This document shows positions 14,701 to 19,512 of a stretch of 34,058 nt of DNA, piece by piece. The first letter of the stretch is position 1. Every line of letters starts with the position of its first letter. The notes under the pieces were generated by a model, which searched no databases, was not told where the DNA came from, and saw nothing but the letters and a program-made list of their open reading frames with translations. The DNA comes from CAYUFF01 sp964444075 (GTDB taxonomy: Archaea; Aenigmatarchaeota; Aenigmatarchaeia; CG10238-14; SCSR01): contig CAYUFF010000006.1 in NCBI GenBank assembly GCA_964444075.1, forward strand, positions 1 to 34,058, written 5' to 3'. A program made the translations under genes and the position numbers.

Positions 14701-17700
14701 CGAGATGAATTATGAAAATACCACCATTTCTGCGAGAATAACAGATAACTTTAACGTGAGTAAAGCTTGGGTGGAAATTTTGAGGCCAGGTGATATAACG
14801 TTCGCGATCTATTCCAAGGTTATAAGGAACGCTTCGGTAGAGCCCGACTGGGGATTTGTCTATACCGAAGAAGTGAACGAGAGCGGTGAAGTAACTGAGT
14901 TCAACGTCAGTCTCCTGAACCTGAACGATACCACCATCTATATCAACCTGAGCGTTAACGAAATTTTGGTAGTCTCCAACAAATCCGTCAAACCGAACGA
15001 AACGTTTACAGTTGACGTGACCTCTTATCTAAGACCTATTCCAGCAAACCAAACCATCAACGTAAACGTTACTAACATCTTGGGAGAGTTTGCTTCAGCC
15101 AAGTACCTAGCGTGGATAAACTATACGATCAAGAAAATGAGACCGTTTAAAGCATTCATGCAGAGAAACGGTAGCTACTTTAGCTTGAGTTATTCGAGCA
15201 ACGTTCCAGGATTGCAAAAGGTTAAGATTTGTGCAAACGATACGATTAACTTAATCGCTTGCTCTTCACCGATTGACTTACTCGTTGCAGGAAATACCTC
15301 CGTAAAAATTGAGCCAAACACTACCTCAGTCGAAGTCAAGAATGTAAGCGCAGATTGGGGAGAAGAGTTTGGTTTGACGATTAACGTCACTAACGTAGGG
15401 TTTGCTAGAGCCAAGGGAGTCAACTTAACGGTTGAAGTGCCCGATGGATGGTCGGCCGTTCCAGCAACGTTCACCTTCGACCTTCTCTTGAAGAACGAGA
15501 GCAAGTCCAACTCAACCAAAATTGGGGTACCACCCTTAACTCCTCCTGGAAATTACACGATCAACTTTACTGTTAGATGGAAGAACTTGGATAACACAAC
15601 CTTCCAAAATTCTACTTCGGTTTTAGTTCACATCCTAGAAAACCCAATCCTCGAAATAGTAGAAGAAAACATTTCGCTGATAATTCCTGCTGGTAAAGAA
15701 GGCAGTAAGAACTTTACTATAAATTCTACCGGTAACTACAAGGTGGAGAACATAATTTTCAGTTGCGTCAACGGAAGTGTGTGTGAAGATTTCGACGTAA
15801 GTTTTGAACCGAGTTTCATCCCAGAGTTAGACGTTCTATCCTTCACGAAAGTTGCGATGAAGATAAAGGTGCCGAGTGGATATGAGGCTGGTGATTACGA
15901 AGGCCTAGTGGTAGCAACAGCGAGCGATTATTCCACGAAGGATACACTCAAAGTTTACGTCAAAGTTCCGATAAATCTAACCTGGGAACAATTACCAGCG
16001 AAGATAACGAAAGAAGTTATCCAGGGTCAGAGCGGAATTTTAGGGACGATAACCCTAAGGAACTTAGGAAACGTTTATCTGATAGTTGATATAGGAAAGG
16101 CGGGAGATATAACACCTTACATAACGCTTCCAGCAACCAGATACGAGATACCGATAGGAGGCGAGGTGAGCTTTAACGTAACCTACCATGCGCCAGTAGT
16201 CTCTGAATTAACTTGTTTGACGGGAAGGATAATAAGCGTTAACTCGAGTGAAGCCGCAGGAACTCAGTATAGGGAAACTTTTGTAAACCTAACGGTACAT
16301 CCGTACTTCGTGGACATAGTGTATCCCACTTCTGAAAAACCTCTCGTAAACGTTTCCGCAAACGATACCGTTCAAATAAAAGTTAACGTGACTTACGGGA
16401 CGTCGCCAGTAACTCAGGACGTTGAATTTGAAGTCTTCTTACAGAATACTACGATGAGGATGCCTGTCAGGATTGATTGGAAGGCGTTTGCCGTGCAAGA
16501 AGGAGTTTGGCTACTCAACTTCACTGCGCCTGACCTCTTGATAGGAAGAGGTTACGACCTTAACGTTACGGCGAACTACACTTCAAAGAATTTGGTCCTG
16601 TTTGACTGGGAAGAAAAAGCCATAGTTTACACGGATACGATACCTCCGTTGGTCGAAATAATAATGCCCTCTCGCGTACCTGCGAATTCGAGCGTCGAAA
16701 TAAAGGTTAAAGCCGTAGATACTGGTGGTATAAGCAGGGTTTATGCAACGATCGTGTACCCTGACAATACTACCGAAGACTTCGACCTAACGCTTAAAGA
16801 GAGAAAGGACGATACTTACATCTATAGTTTCATCTTTTCGAACACATCCCAACTAGGGACTTACAAAGTTATAGCTACAGCTTTCGATAAGACGGGGAAC
16901 AAGAACACAACTTCAAAGTTCTTCCAGGTCTTTCCGATGATATGGTTCAGCGGATGGAGCGTCGACGAAGAAAAGATAGAGAAACCGCCAATAAGAGTTA
17001 ACTTCATGTTCTACGATCCAGAGACGGGCGAATTGCTTTACAACTTCACTTCCAACACATCTGGTTATTACAACCAAAGCATGGACGCTGGATACTATGA
17101 CTTGAAGATAAAAGTCTGGAACGAAAGCGTAGAAATGTTTAATGTCTCCTTGTTGAGGAGTGTTTACAACCCGGTGATATTCGGAAGTATACCATCGACT
17201 CTTATAGGCAAAGGTTCCCTCAAGGGAATCGCAATCGATACCATCCTCACGTTTAGTAAGGCAAGGATAAAGCTAGACTACTCAAAGTTCACGGACATAA
17301 CGGCGAGTAACCTAGGAATCTACCATTGTTCCGACTGGCAAAGGTATACGAAGTGTAACTCTACTTGGAAAAGATTGCCCACTACAGTAAACACTACTGA
17401 GCACACGGCGTCTGCTGTAGTAGATACGGTCTACGGAGCTTATGCTCTGGCTGAATACGTCTGCGGTAACAAAATATGCGAAGCACAGTACGGAGAATCC
17501 TCAGCAGTTTGTCCGCAGGACTGTCCACCACCACGAGTAGTTAGAGCACCGCCAGCGGCGGTAGCACCACCGCCAAGAGCACCCCCAGCACCAGCGGCGC
17601 CCCCAGCACCTCCAGCCCCACCGCCAGTACCCGTAGAGATAAAATCCACGCTACTCTTCATAACCCTTAAGCCTGGTGAACAAGAAATACACTCTATCGA

Positions 17701-19486
17701 TATAACCAACAATCTCGACAAGTTCGTTACAGCGAAGCTTGAAGTAAAGGGTAAAGTGTGGGAGTTGATAACCCTAGAAAAAACGGAAGTTAGAATAGCA
17801 CCGAAAAGTACGGAAGTTGTGAAAGTAAGAGTCTTTGCTCTACCGACAACTTGGCCCGGTATTTACACAGGCGACATCATCACCACCATAGAAGAAGCTA
17901 ACATAACCCACGTGACTCCAGTAACAGTAAAGGTAGTGAAACCTCCAGAACCTTTGCTAGACGTGAGAGTAGAAGCTTTGACCAAAAGCGTGCCGGCTGG
18001 AAAAGACCTCAAGATAAGAGTAACGTTGATAAACATGGGACCGACTGCGAAGATAGAAGATATAGTAGTGACTTACAGGGTGAAAGACATGGAGACTGAA
18101 AAGGTGATAACTACCTACACAGAAACTTTGGCTGTAGAGCAAGTAAAGACGTTCACGAGGAGTATAAAAATCCCAGAAGATACGGAACCTGGTAGGTACT
18201 TGATAGAGGTCAATGCAAGCTATTGGTACGGGAGAAAGTCAGCCTACGCTGTAGACGCGTTCGACGTGCCCTTCATTCCACCTCCGATAGTCATCCTCAG
18301 GAGAATCTTCGCTTATTGGTTAACTTACATAATACTACTCACGGGTGTACCGGGAATCTACGTAGCTCTCTCAGCTTACAGAGCGTACAAGATGAGGAGG
18401 ATGCAAGCGAAGAGGTATACATTCCCAGTAGACTTCAAGAAATTACCACGACCCGGGCCTACAAGCATAAAAGTAGGAAAGATAGCAGAAACGGAGGTGG
18501 ATGCTTACTTTGACCTTAACCAACTTACCATGCACGGAATTTGTGCAGGTGCTACAGGAGCAGGAAAAACAGTGGCCGCGATGGTAATCGCGGAAGAATT
18601 GCTGAAGAGGAACATACCAGTAATAGTTTTCGATCCTACAGCGCAATGGACGGGTTTCATGAAACCGTGTAGGGATAAAGATATGCTAGCAGCTTACAAG
18701 AAGTTTGGTCTAAAGCCCGAGGATGCTAGAAGATTCCCGGTCGACATCAAACTTATCACGGACCCGAACGTCAAAATAGATATCAAGAAATGTTTACAAC
18801 CGGGTGTGATGACAATCTTCCTAATCCACAGACTTAAGCCTACAGAACTCGATAAGTTTGTAAGAAGAACTATCGATGCAATCTTTGAAATACCTTGGCC
18901 AGAATCCAAGGAAGTTAAACTACTATTAGTTTACGATGAAGTACACCGTTTATTGCCGAAGTACGGAGGTGCTAAGGGTTACTTAGCACTCGAAAGAGGC
19001 TGTCGAGAGTTCAGAAAGTGGGGAATAGGACTTTGGATGATATCCCAAGTATTGAGCGATTTCAAGGGTGCTATAAGGGCCAACATCGCTACTGAAGTGC
19101 AGCTGAGGTCTAGGTATTCTGGCGATCTAAAGTGGGTGAGAGAGAAGTACGGAAAACAATACTCAGAACAAATCCCCAAGCTGACCACGGGAGTTGCTTT
19201 GGTAGCTAACGCTAAGTACAACGACGGCAGGCCTTACTTCATAGAGTTTAGACCGTTGTTGCACGATCCTCATAGGTTGCCCGAAGAAGAAATAGAAAAG
19301 TACGTGAAGTATAGCGAAGAGATAGAGAAGATCGAAGAGAGAGTGAAGAGGCTCAAAGCGAGGGGGGTAGACACAAGCGATATAGAGATAGAACTTACTT
19401 TAGCCAAGGATAAGCTTAGGTCAGGAATGATGACGATGGCAGAAACCTACCTAGAGTCTCTGAAGAAAAGGCTTGGTAAAATATGA
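2..19486 (+). CDS. Giant surface protein with Ig-like repeats, fused to a cytoplasmic HerA/VirD4-type ATPase (5' end outside window)
   Basis: The frame is open to the first bases of the window, and the codons before the TTG at 26 already match a repeat seen again near 6030-6070, so the true start lies upstream. At least 6,494 residues are present. In order: Ig-like repeat array (2-11788), two diverged repeat units (11789-13285), CARDB/NEW3-like and Ig-like domains (13285-17450), a CGN.IC...CP.DC cysteine motif (17459-17522), a Pro/Ala linker (17522-17640), two more beta domains (17640-18290), a membrane segment (18303-18380), and a P-loop ATPase (18440-19300) with Walker A GATGAGKT and Walker B LLLVYDE, ending in a helical tail. 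N-glycosylation sequons occur about every 20-25 residues outside and are absent after the membrane segment, which fits an exterior fibre and an interior motor. The role is unknown; adhesion, cell-cell contact or substrate transfer are inferences. The next gene starts 26 bases downstream. Confidence 0.9.
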   Translation, partial: PYYHFNSTLYQDWFWLENWEPIAENETVWIFNYSTDEWEVLSGKVGWSRAFNFTIDVYDQEGDTVECWLLISKDGGATWGYVGSDTLIGAAGAPTKGTCSVLYHGFDCSNVGSKNWFKWEIRDAERANWFNRSSINAPNLTVPKVKLTLMEGNDTAVYRKGDYTQGLIVNVFDLENYSAVKGANVSFYLTHDGSTYQLDLKTQTDSQGNATYNFNPDCSYSVGPQKWKAGVTDSCYQNVNTTDHYLTILGSIFNDILQPDGEKYWRGENVTIRIHAYDDCLLNLTDAQVELKSKSERTLEEFTCEPVLNELNGYYNCTFNTSSMPTQWYNVTSNVTRSYYVSNVTTKYHAFWIETIPYLTAADVVSEQELEEGTENLGGWGEQWWFVVNATDEDYDWLKVCAYYRKVGEAAWSLLGCNSTVRGINVKVTFTKTWATGSYIGDWEFFFNVSDDDGNFANTSIGQFTIERDDVTFELLEGNNSVVNRSAPLGDPLQNVTFKVKVIDADKNVPIEGAKVRFFITYDNQNYIAHPEPPSYLTTGSGSEAGNVSYQFDPDCTYQVGPQKWKVGTVENDWYKDANSTAYTFTIITQPLQAYVSEPTDNKTFVKGEDDVYLRGYVRDDCGLIDGATVEFHVKKGSYDIQCSPVTDEANGYYHCTIPATDTAGWPTSYLGHWNTTINASKLYYNSSKVYTEMNSFVLVTKPSITSYSVSSEETSGATASGGWGETWQFSFTLTDDDLTISPREDRVNVSLWVKLASGWKLLNSTICTASPCSYTFVQEGDFACQDIGTREWNLTAVDYYGYTDRTSSTITIDKDDVQIIAETSLSDSSVDREFDDYAKLVATLKDLDRDELVGEGAVAKLKVTWNGSEYLVWLENVTQSDSRVYFYFNPNCTFLTGAQYWKVATIGEACYKDAESSSVLLTIYGQLKVNVTYPPYGSTFQTATLIPINATVYSDCLAQEGLISGATVNISLRSPLDVVEECYPVTDLGNGYYNCTWDSTLKKPGWWDIRVNATKDYYHQNSTWFNDWFYLQNAPPEYTIIPVTPNEDGWGSTFNYSIQVSDADLDDVTCTLYVSTDGGNYFESKGSVTVSGEGTCSFLLTFTCNEIGTDNYYYFVLDDGYNTVTTETLQGPNITKDELQISLVSGNNVDVNRNSGTVTLKVYVKDVDKNESVADNTPVKFNITYDGNNYLAVAEVNTSLGYASYDFSPDCTYQVGVQKWTTFVEDQACYFDAYSATWNLTVIGTLSAQVTQPTNAREYYKGESVPIRFNISEDCNNLVDPDYLNVSVKSSFTNEIFYLPHVRESTGYYNATFNSSQKPARYYDVRVYAEKQYYNPVDYTETNAFWIETLPTIQLISASVESEQGGTVGGWGETWTFRVNVTDEDLDQVQVWLYERPGAGEWRLLPPITGKSKPAGVASAIIEFTYSGFTCTDLTTNSSREFFFNGTDDYSTVTPSGSARDYAESGIGTFSLERDDIRIDLVEGNNAVLNRSNVTNGERTLLRVQIYDLDKDSAITTADLGQFWVTTDGTTYRKDVELTTIEPGGYISDNFPTSDRCLYDIGPQKWKVYYGQTCYKPTWSQEWNLTLITTPLRVSLVKPSGESYAVGESVTHVGYVWDDCGGVDSAWVRFAVWQANTLIAEGYATTNSSGYATYSFDSTGWSYGYYNSTINASKQYYNDSEEVLKENAFVIVSKPTIASFTITTSDSTNPYGWGETWTFDIEVYDEDQVAFDFERLNVSLWINTTSGWKLLNSTICYAPDCRLQTPYPKITYENTFLCSDIGNRLFRVTAEDYWNYTDETITSQPIIKDDVVLYATSTPSKVDREGEVVLLQARVYDQDKGEYVGGEVDGTIRITYDGVNYGSPISLTTDNSGYLSYNFDPDCSYEVGAQNWRMDVEDECYSSAAVSGYTINSITIYGQLKNNLQLPVYGSEFNVTELVTIRFNTTSDCPNEGLIANATVTVELKSPLGVFESCKPVYNESDGWYNCTWNSTGKKEGHWSIRLNSSKQYYNDNSTLYENWFWLENVKTNAENATLWTFNYSTSEWEIINESTQVGWTRLFNYTIDVYDQEGDTVTCELFINKTGAWELVGSDTIVGTPGVPTKGTCSVLYHEFECSDIGKVIAYKWQIKDAEQANYFNTSESIGPNLTVPKIEISLVNGNDSAVNRTSGINQVVELSVKVFDLENNSVANDVEVSFYVTHDNQNYQLDLINYTEDGYAYYYFNPTCDYSVGVQKWYAKVTDSCYQNVQTDEFTTTVYGDLIPTILSPKGEKYLRSNYPDGQLVPFKARVIDDCGVAMSDVLLNFSAIKDSEVKYCAHVQNLGDGNYTCQLNTTGFKAQGWDVKVNVSKEYYNTNYTYEAFWIWKRGFWVETKPVLTSNFEYVTYDYLGNKGDYGWGETWYFFVNATDEDGDVLKVMLWVNTTTPPEDWILKGQNASVSGVNVSIRIKASPAFGPTEALKPRKFKFNVTEVEDIFGNTTPDFPQNKYEIGFGYFTPQKDDVTFFHVEGNGTSVNRTEGAQRLSVRVWDNDKGAWAYQTPTSPPTARIWVTTNDDNYVVIAQSPAGILPEGYINTTGAGFDPDCSFEVGPQKWKAEITPDNPYYKAANSSEYSINIVTVPLSYQVVHPLNGKRFLKNYPELVEDIPIIVNVSDECGGVARANVKIYAERGTTIKECSSVKDYGNGTYSCTFTESQIDNDPTWEYGYWNVSTNATKAYYNSSPTLTEMNAFYIASKPELSLPSPYITTVFGTYDWGDIWTFRVDVDDKDYTGELGSVVNVSFWIDLASGETYFGSKVCVRGVNCSTYDPEGPVEFSDITFTCNRTYSDVGVRSFRFKAVDNFGYEDELTQSFTIDEDDAILEQIGSNASSLAREFGNTAHFYARFSDMWKGTIEFAGVNGTLWITTNDTFDYSVFLQTNGSGYFNYYFDPGCEFKAGVRWWKIVLNDSCYEIVESPNQSLTIYGQLKLDLIRPEKGSVIPVGETVEVRANVSTECFEIIEGANVSFEERDPEGNYRVITQNASDITQGLYNASWNTSFHKGGYYGIRVNASKEYYFSNSTLFANWVYLNNTPPTVENFSVTPNPGMWGEVFTYQADVYDLQMDNVTCRLLVSFDGGATWQAKNSTVIPWGRGTCKLTVRFDCSAIGTDNYYMFEIDDGTNKFNTSMQYGPNVTKDTVIVSYVYGNESHAYRRGANTTLLILKFYDPVRDAPAVNTRGAVWVTYDGTNWDEGTINYTNSSGYLNVYFDPTCDYTVGPQRWKGGVYQDACYEDANTSQEFTLTIIGDLVNNVTDILRKNSTGEWSIYAYPPPYILKGEYNVSIIGRVEDECLVGIENAEVNITFEHESGKTISCTPVKELGGGDYRCDYDTNLLPARNYNVSIVSTKEYYNPGYYLKSPAFFLETRPILTSQDVSPEVGGWGEKFYFSVNATDEDLDKFLVRLYIRNATAGDWILANSTEVTGIGKIINLSYSNPGEWQSQIGPWEYYFHAEDERGYTTSTAPAPFLIEKDDVRVDLVSGDGAVVWRNGSDTALLVLRVIDIDRNVPADSAWSKFWVTTNASDPESWDEGVVTQSNLTGHIEYPFDPTCSYSVGIQRWKGGVYNDPYWKDQNSSVYSLTIKTNMSINVTHPDGDSYLRGETIPIIARVWDDCENVSDASVTFKIIIGYSTYTCAASPIGNGLYRCDWDSSGKPYGWYTIKAYASRDYHSDATQTKENAFFLATKPILEDPKIDHTLGGWGETYVFKVYLTDYDKNVNNVSLWKSLDNVTWTLVDSKLVKPYYADTEVTFTEKFTCKDIGVNYFKFRATDEFGYSTEIYGGNFTLEQDDVSVSIDSEVSDSEVRRMGTQKATLRFKIYDTDYGIYPSGVNGTVWVTENHEDYSVILTCKSNLGNCTVYYDPSCNSSVGIQYWKGGVTDACYKQVNTTNTTLTVYGQLNITILSPRANEILNRNVTYWLNSTVATDCEVSHETSTVRWYNSSLNLIGEGYNYSWLVPWNYELGPETIYARATEEYYDYSQDSVDIFVYGWSGIESIVPPNGSEVMAGLTVEVKCRVVDENTGEGIENYPVSFYKDGVLQDTVSTDASGEASWLWGTGSESPGWYNISCRISDNPTLYYNTSISERYSLIRVKRPLIIDQIIQEYPFIYRNDSFTPYEMNITVHVSDARVGDAAGANVTFYNSTSFLGNCTTDESGYCYITYNAPDTLTPGSHPIYINATKVGVEPSETNVTFVSVYGILFIDITSPANGSYWKLGSTLPLEATLNDENGESVSASVKWYNEKEQIASGLSTSWYITDIETGPEVITVNATRDFYTKGEDNVTIIITGLADVVWVAPPHDSTQPYPQSFDVVCQVKDHSTGTPVEGYAVYFWHKTTGGFVFDGKYWTNATGHANFTFTPSDKGDITFKCNITDNETLEYSANVNEAEALIHVKDITPPLIENVSVYPTVKLEANLNATNITADVVDNYGISSVWARIFLPNGTDVNVTMTNITVPEKGFGFFRATYSTLYVPPIGGTYNVTVFAMDEPPESNVNSTFAGYFHVWGKTEGVIRNVPTSVTAYGITQTQGYSFDLLVNFTNAGPATAYDVNITIEESPVGYTTYNATFKSCGTLYANTSCLFAVRVTVLPKTPPILIRIYGNATWRNPDLTINSTKTVTDVIVASNPVVEIVPEELRAVTPHDKTTYVGSVTVVSAGNDAIKDITISLVGGNLFLDCPECEVELYPTEWGILDAGENFSVDITVTVPAGQSPGIYWTKIRASTSNAGYDESLLNLTVPVNSSWTRKPETWGTILAPTNTEAKFGEIKIDNIGNVKLSFSLYKTGEAAPLVSVSPLAFDLEKQVSRTVNVTFSIPPDQPWGLYYGEISIRATETLSGEAATPPERVVNFTLNVTDVPPTIEEPKVEPEIIEMNYENTTISARITDNFNVSKAWVEILRPGDITFAIYSKVIRNASVEPDWGFVYTEEVNESGEVTEFNVSLLNLNDTTIYINLSVNEILVVSNKSVKPNETFTVDVTSYLRPIPANQTINVNVTNILGEFASAKYLAWINYTIKKMRPFKAFMQRNGSYFSLSYSSNVPGLQKVKICANDTINLIACSSPIDLLVAGNTSVKIEPNTTSVEVKNVSADWGEEFGLTINVTNVGFARAKGVNLTVEVPDGWSAVPATFTFDLLLKNESKSNSTKIGVPPLTPPGNYTINFTVRWKNLDNTTFQNSTSVLVHILENPILEIVEENISLIIPAGKEGSKNFTINSTGNYKVENIIFSCVNGSVCEDFDVSFEPSFIPELDVLSFTKVAMKIKVPSGYEAGDYEGLVVATASDYSTKDTLKVYVKVPINLTWEQLPAKITKEVIQGQSGILGTITLRNLGNVYLIVDIGKAGDITPYITLPATRYEIPIGGEVSFNVTYHAPVVSELTCLTGRIISVNSSEAAGTQYRETFVNLTVHPYFVDIVYPTSEKPLVNVSANDTVQIKVNVTYGTSPVTQDVEFEVFLQNTTMRMPVRIDWKAFAVQEGVWLLNFTAPDLLIGRGYDLNVTANYTSKNLVLFDWEEKAIVYTDTIPPLVEIIMPSRVPANSSVEIKVKAVDTGGISRVYATIVYPDNTTEDFDLTLKERKDDTYIYSFIFSNTSQLGTYKVIATAFDKTGNKNTTSKFFQVFPMIWFSGWSVDEEKIEKPPIRVNFMFYDPETGELLYNFTSNTSGYYNQSMDAGYYDLKIKVWNESVEMFNVSLLRSVYNPVIFGSIPSTLIGKGSLKGIAIDTILTFSKARIKLDYSKFTDITASNLGIYHCSDWQRYTKCNSTWKRLPTTVNTTEHTASAVVDTVYGAYALAEYVCGNKICEAQYGESSAVCPQDCPPPRVVRAPPAAVAPPPRAPPAPAAPPAPPAPPPVPVEIKSTLLFITLKPGEQEIHSIDITNNLDKFVTAKLEVKGKVWELITLEKTEVRIAPKSTEVVKVRVFALPTTWPGIYTGDIITTIEEANITHVTPVTVKVVKPPEPLLDVRVEALTKSVPAGKDLKIRVTLINMGPTAKIEDIVVTYRVKDMETEKVITTYTETLAVEQVKTFTRSIKIPEDTEPGRYLIEVNASYWYGRKSAYAVDAFDVPFIPPPIVILRRIFAYWLTYIILLTGVPGIYVALSAYRAYKMRRMQAKRYTFPVDFKKLPRPGPTSIKVGKIAETEVDAYFDLNQLTMHGICAGATGAGKTVAAMVIAEELLKRNIPVIVFDPTAQWTGFMKPCRDKDMLAAYKKFGLKPEDARRFPVDIKLITDPNVKIDIKKCLQPGVMTIFLIHRLKPTELDKFVRRTIDAIFEIPWPESKEVKLLLVYDEVHRLLPKYGGAKGYLALERGCREFRKWGIGLWMISQVLSDFKGAIRANIATEVQLRSRYSGDLKWVREKYGKQYSEQIPKLTTGVALVANAKYNDGRPYFIEFRPLLHDPHRLPEEEIEKYVKYSEEIEKIEERVKRLKARGVDTSDIEIELTLAKDKLRSGMMTMAETYLESLKKRLGKI
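2777..5755 (+). repeat. Higher-order repeat block 2 (993 codons)
   Basis: Starts at the YGQL junction. The central (D/N)P.C.Y.VG.Q.W motif occurs near 3630, 4660 and 5645, followed in turn by ...IGTL, ...TTPL and ...YGQL, so the domain order of block 1 is repeated. The middle copy is irregular, with a Ser-Asp-Arg insertion before the conserved Cys. The WG(E/S) motif occurs near 3150, 4110 and 5140. Confidence 0.85.
5756..8884 (+). repeat. Higher-order repeat block 3 (1,043 codons)
   Basis: Starts at YGQL. The central motif occurs near 6670, 7740 and 8780, followed in turn by ...YGDL, ...TVPL and ...YGQL. It is the longest block, owing to extra residues around 7080-7200 and 7330-7480. Its first part (about 6030-6790) is much closer to block 1 (2-770) than to blocks 2 or 4. 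The third central motif has lost the usual Gln (VRWWK). Confidence 0.85.
8885..11788 (+). repeat. Higher-order repeat block 4 (968 codons)
   Basis: Starts at YGQL. The central motif occurs near 9735, 10745 and 11685, followed in turn by ...IGDL, ...KTNM and ...YGQL. All three copies read (V/I)G.Q.WKGGV, a variant peculiar to this block, which suggests homogenisation inside the block. It is the last regular block; after 11789 the unit structure decays. Confidence 0.85.
11789..13285 (+). repeat. Two diverged terminal repeat units
   Basis: Two related units begin at YGQL (11789) and YGIL (12692). Both run through a segment ending in GPE(T/V)I, a YGW or TGLAD boundary, a VPPNGS or APPHDS segment, a V(K/C)CRV or VVCQVKD strand and a CxI(S/T)DN motif. 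Unit 1 holds an extra beta domain at about 12380-12690. They lack the (D/N)P.C.Y.VG.Q.W motif of the main array and look like the membrane-proximal end of the fibre. Confidence 0.6.
13620..16310 (+). repeat. Two copies of a CARDB/NEW3-like double module inside the giant protein
   Basis: Two copies of a double module lie at about 13620-14660 and 15290-16310. In each, a strand-rich domain with an N-(V/A)-G type turn and a TPP loop is followed by a second domain with an NSTGN-like or SAGND-like turn and a (V/P)(S/A)GxxxGxYxG strand. The same module is the one duplicated in the downstream 2,050-residue protein (22940-24570), so the two surface proteins share building blocks. The family assignment rests on pattern recognition, not a profile search. 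Confidence 0.6.
17459..17640 (+). other. Cysteine motif and Pro/Ala-rich stalk of the giant protein
   Basis: A short CGNKIC...CPQDC motif, a pattern I recognise from archaeal secreted proteins just before a membrane-proximal stalk, is followed by about 38 residues that are almost only Pro and Ala with a few Arg and Val. Comparable Pro-rich linkers occur in the two downstream surface proteins (about 26212-26270 and 27622-27680). Confidence 0.75.
18303..18380 (+). other. Predicted membrane-spanning segment of the giant protein
   Basis: A stretch of about 25 mostly hydrophobic residues (AYWLTYIILLTGVPGIYVAL) is followed at once by a basic stretch with KMRRMQAKR. By the positive-inside rule the C-terminal ATPase is cytoplasmic. 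Sequons are frequent before this point and none is seen after it. Confidence 0.8.
18440..19483 (+). other. HerA/VirD4-superfamily ATPase domain and helical tail within the giant protein
   Basis: Walker A GATGAGKT is at 18548-18571. A PVIVFDPTAQWTGF strand follows, as in HerA/DUF87 proteins. Walker B LLLVYDEVHRL is near 18919-18951 with the catalytic Asp-Glu at 18935-18940. WMISQ and RANIATEVQLR give the sensor and arginine region typical of HerA/TraG-like hexameric translocases. No N-terminal HAS barrel is visible; the membrane segment takes its place, as in VirD4/TraG coupling proteins. The last 60 residues are predicted helical (TSDIEIELTLAKDKL). Confidence 0.85.
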
Positions 19487-19512
19487 AATAAAAACTACAC
19501 AAATAATAATTG

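Noticed and set aside
17440..17721. Minus-strand Gly/Ala-rich frame of 93 codons
   Set aside because: It is the antisense of the Pro/Ala linker in the giant protein; its composition is explained by the reverse complement of proline codons.
2..18300. Very frequent palindrome AACGTT, considered as a binding site or restriction signal
   Set aside because: It arises from the codons AAC-GTT and xxA-ACG-TTx used for Asn-Val/Thr in sequon-rich beta strands; it has no regular spacing of its own.
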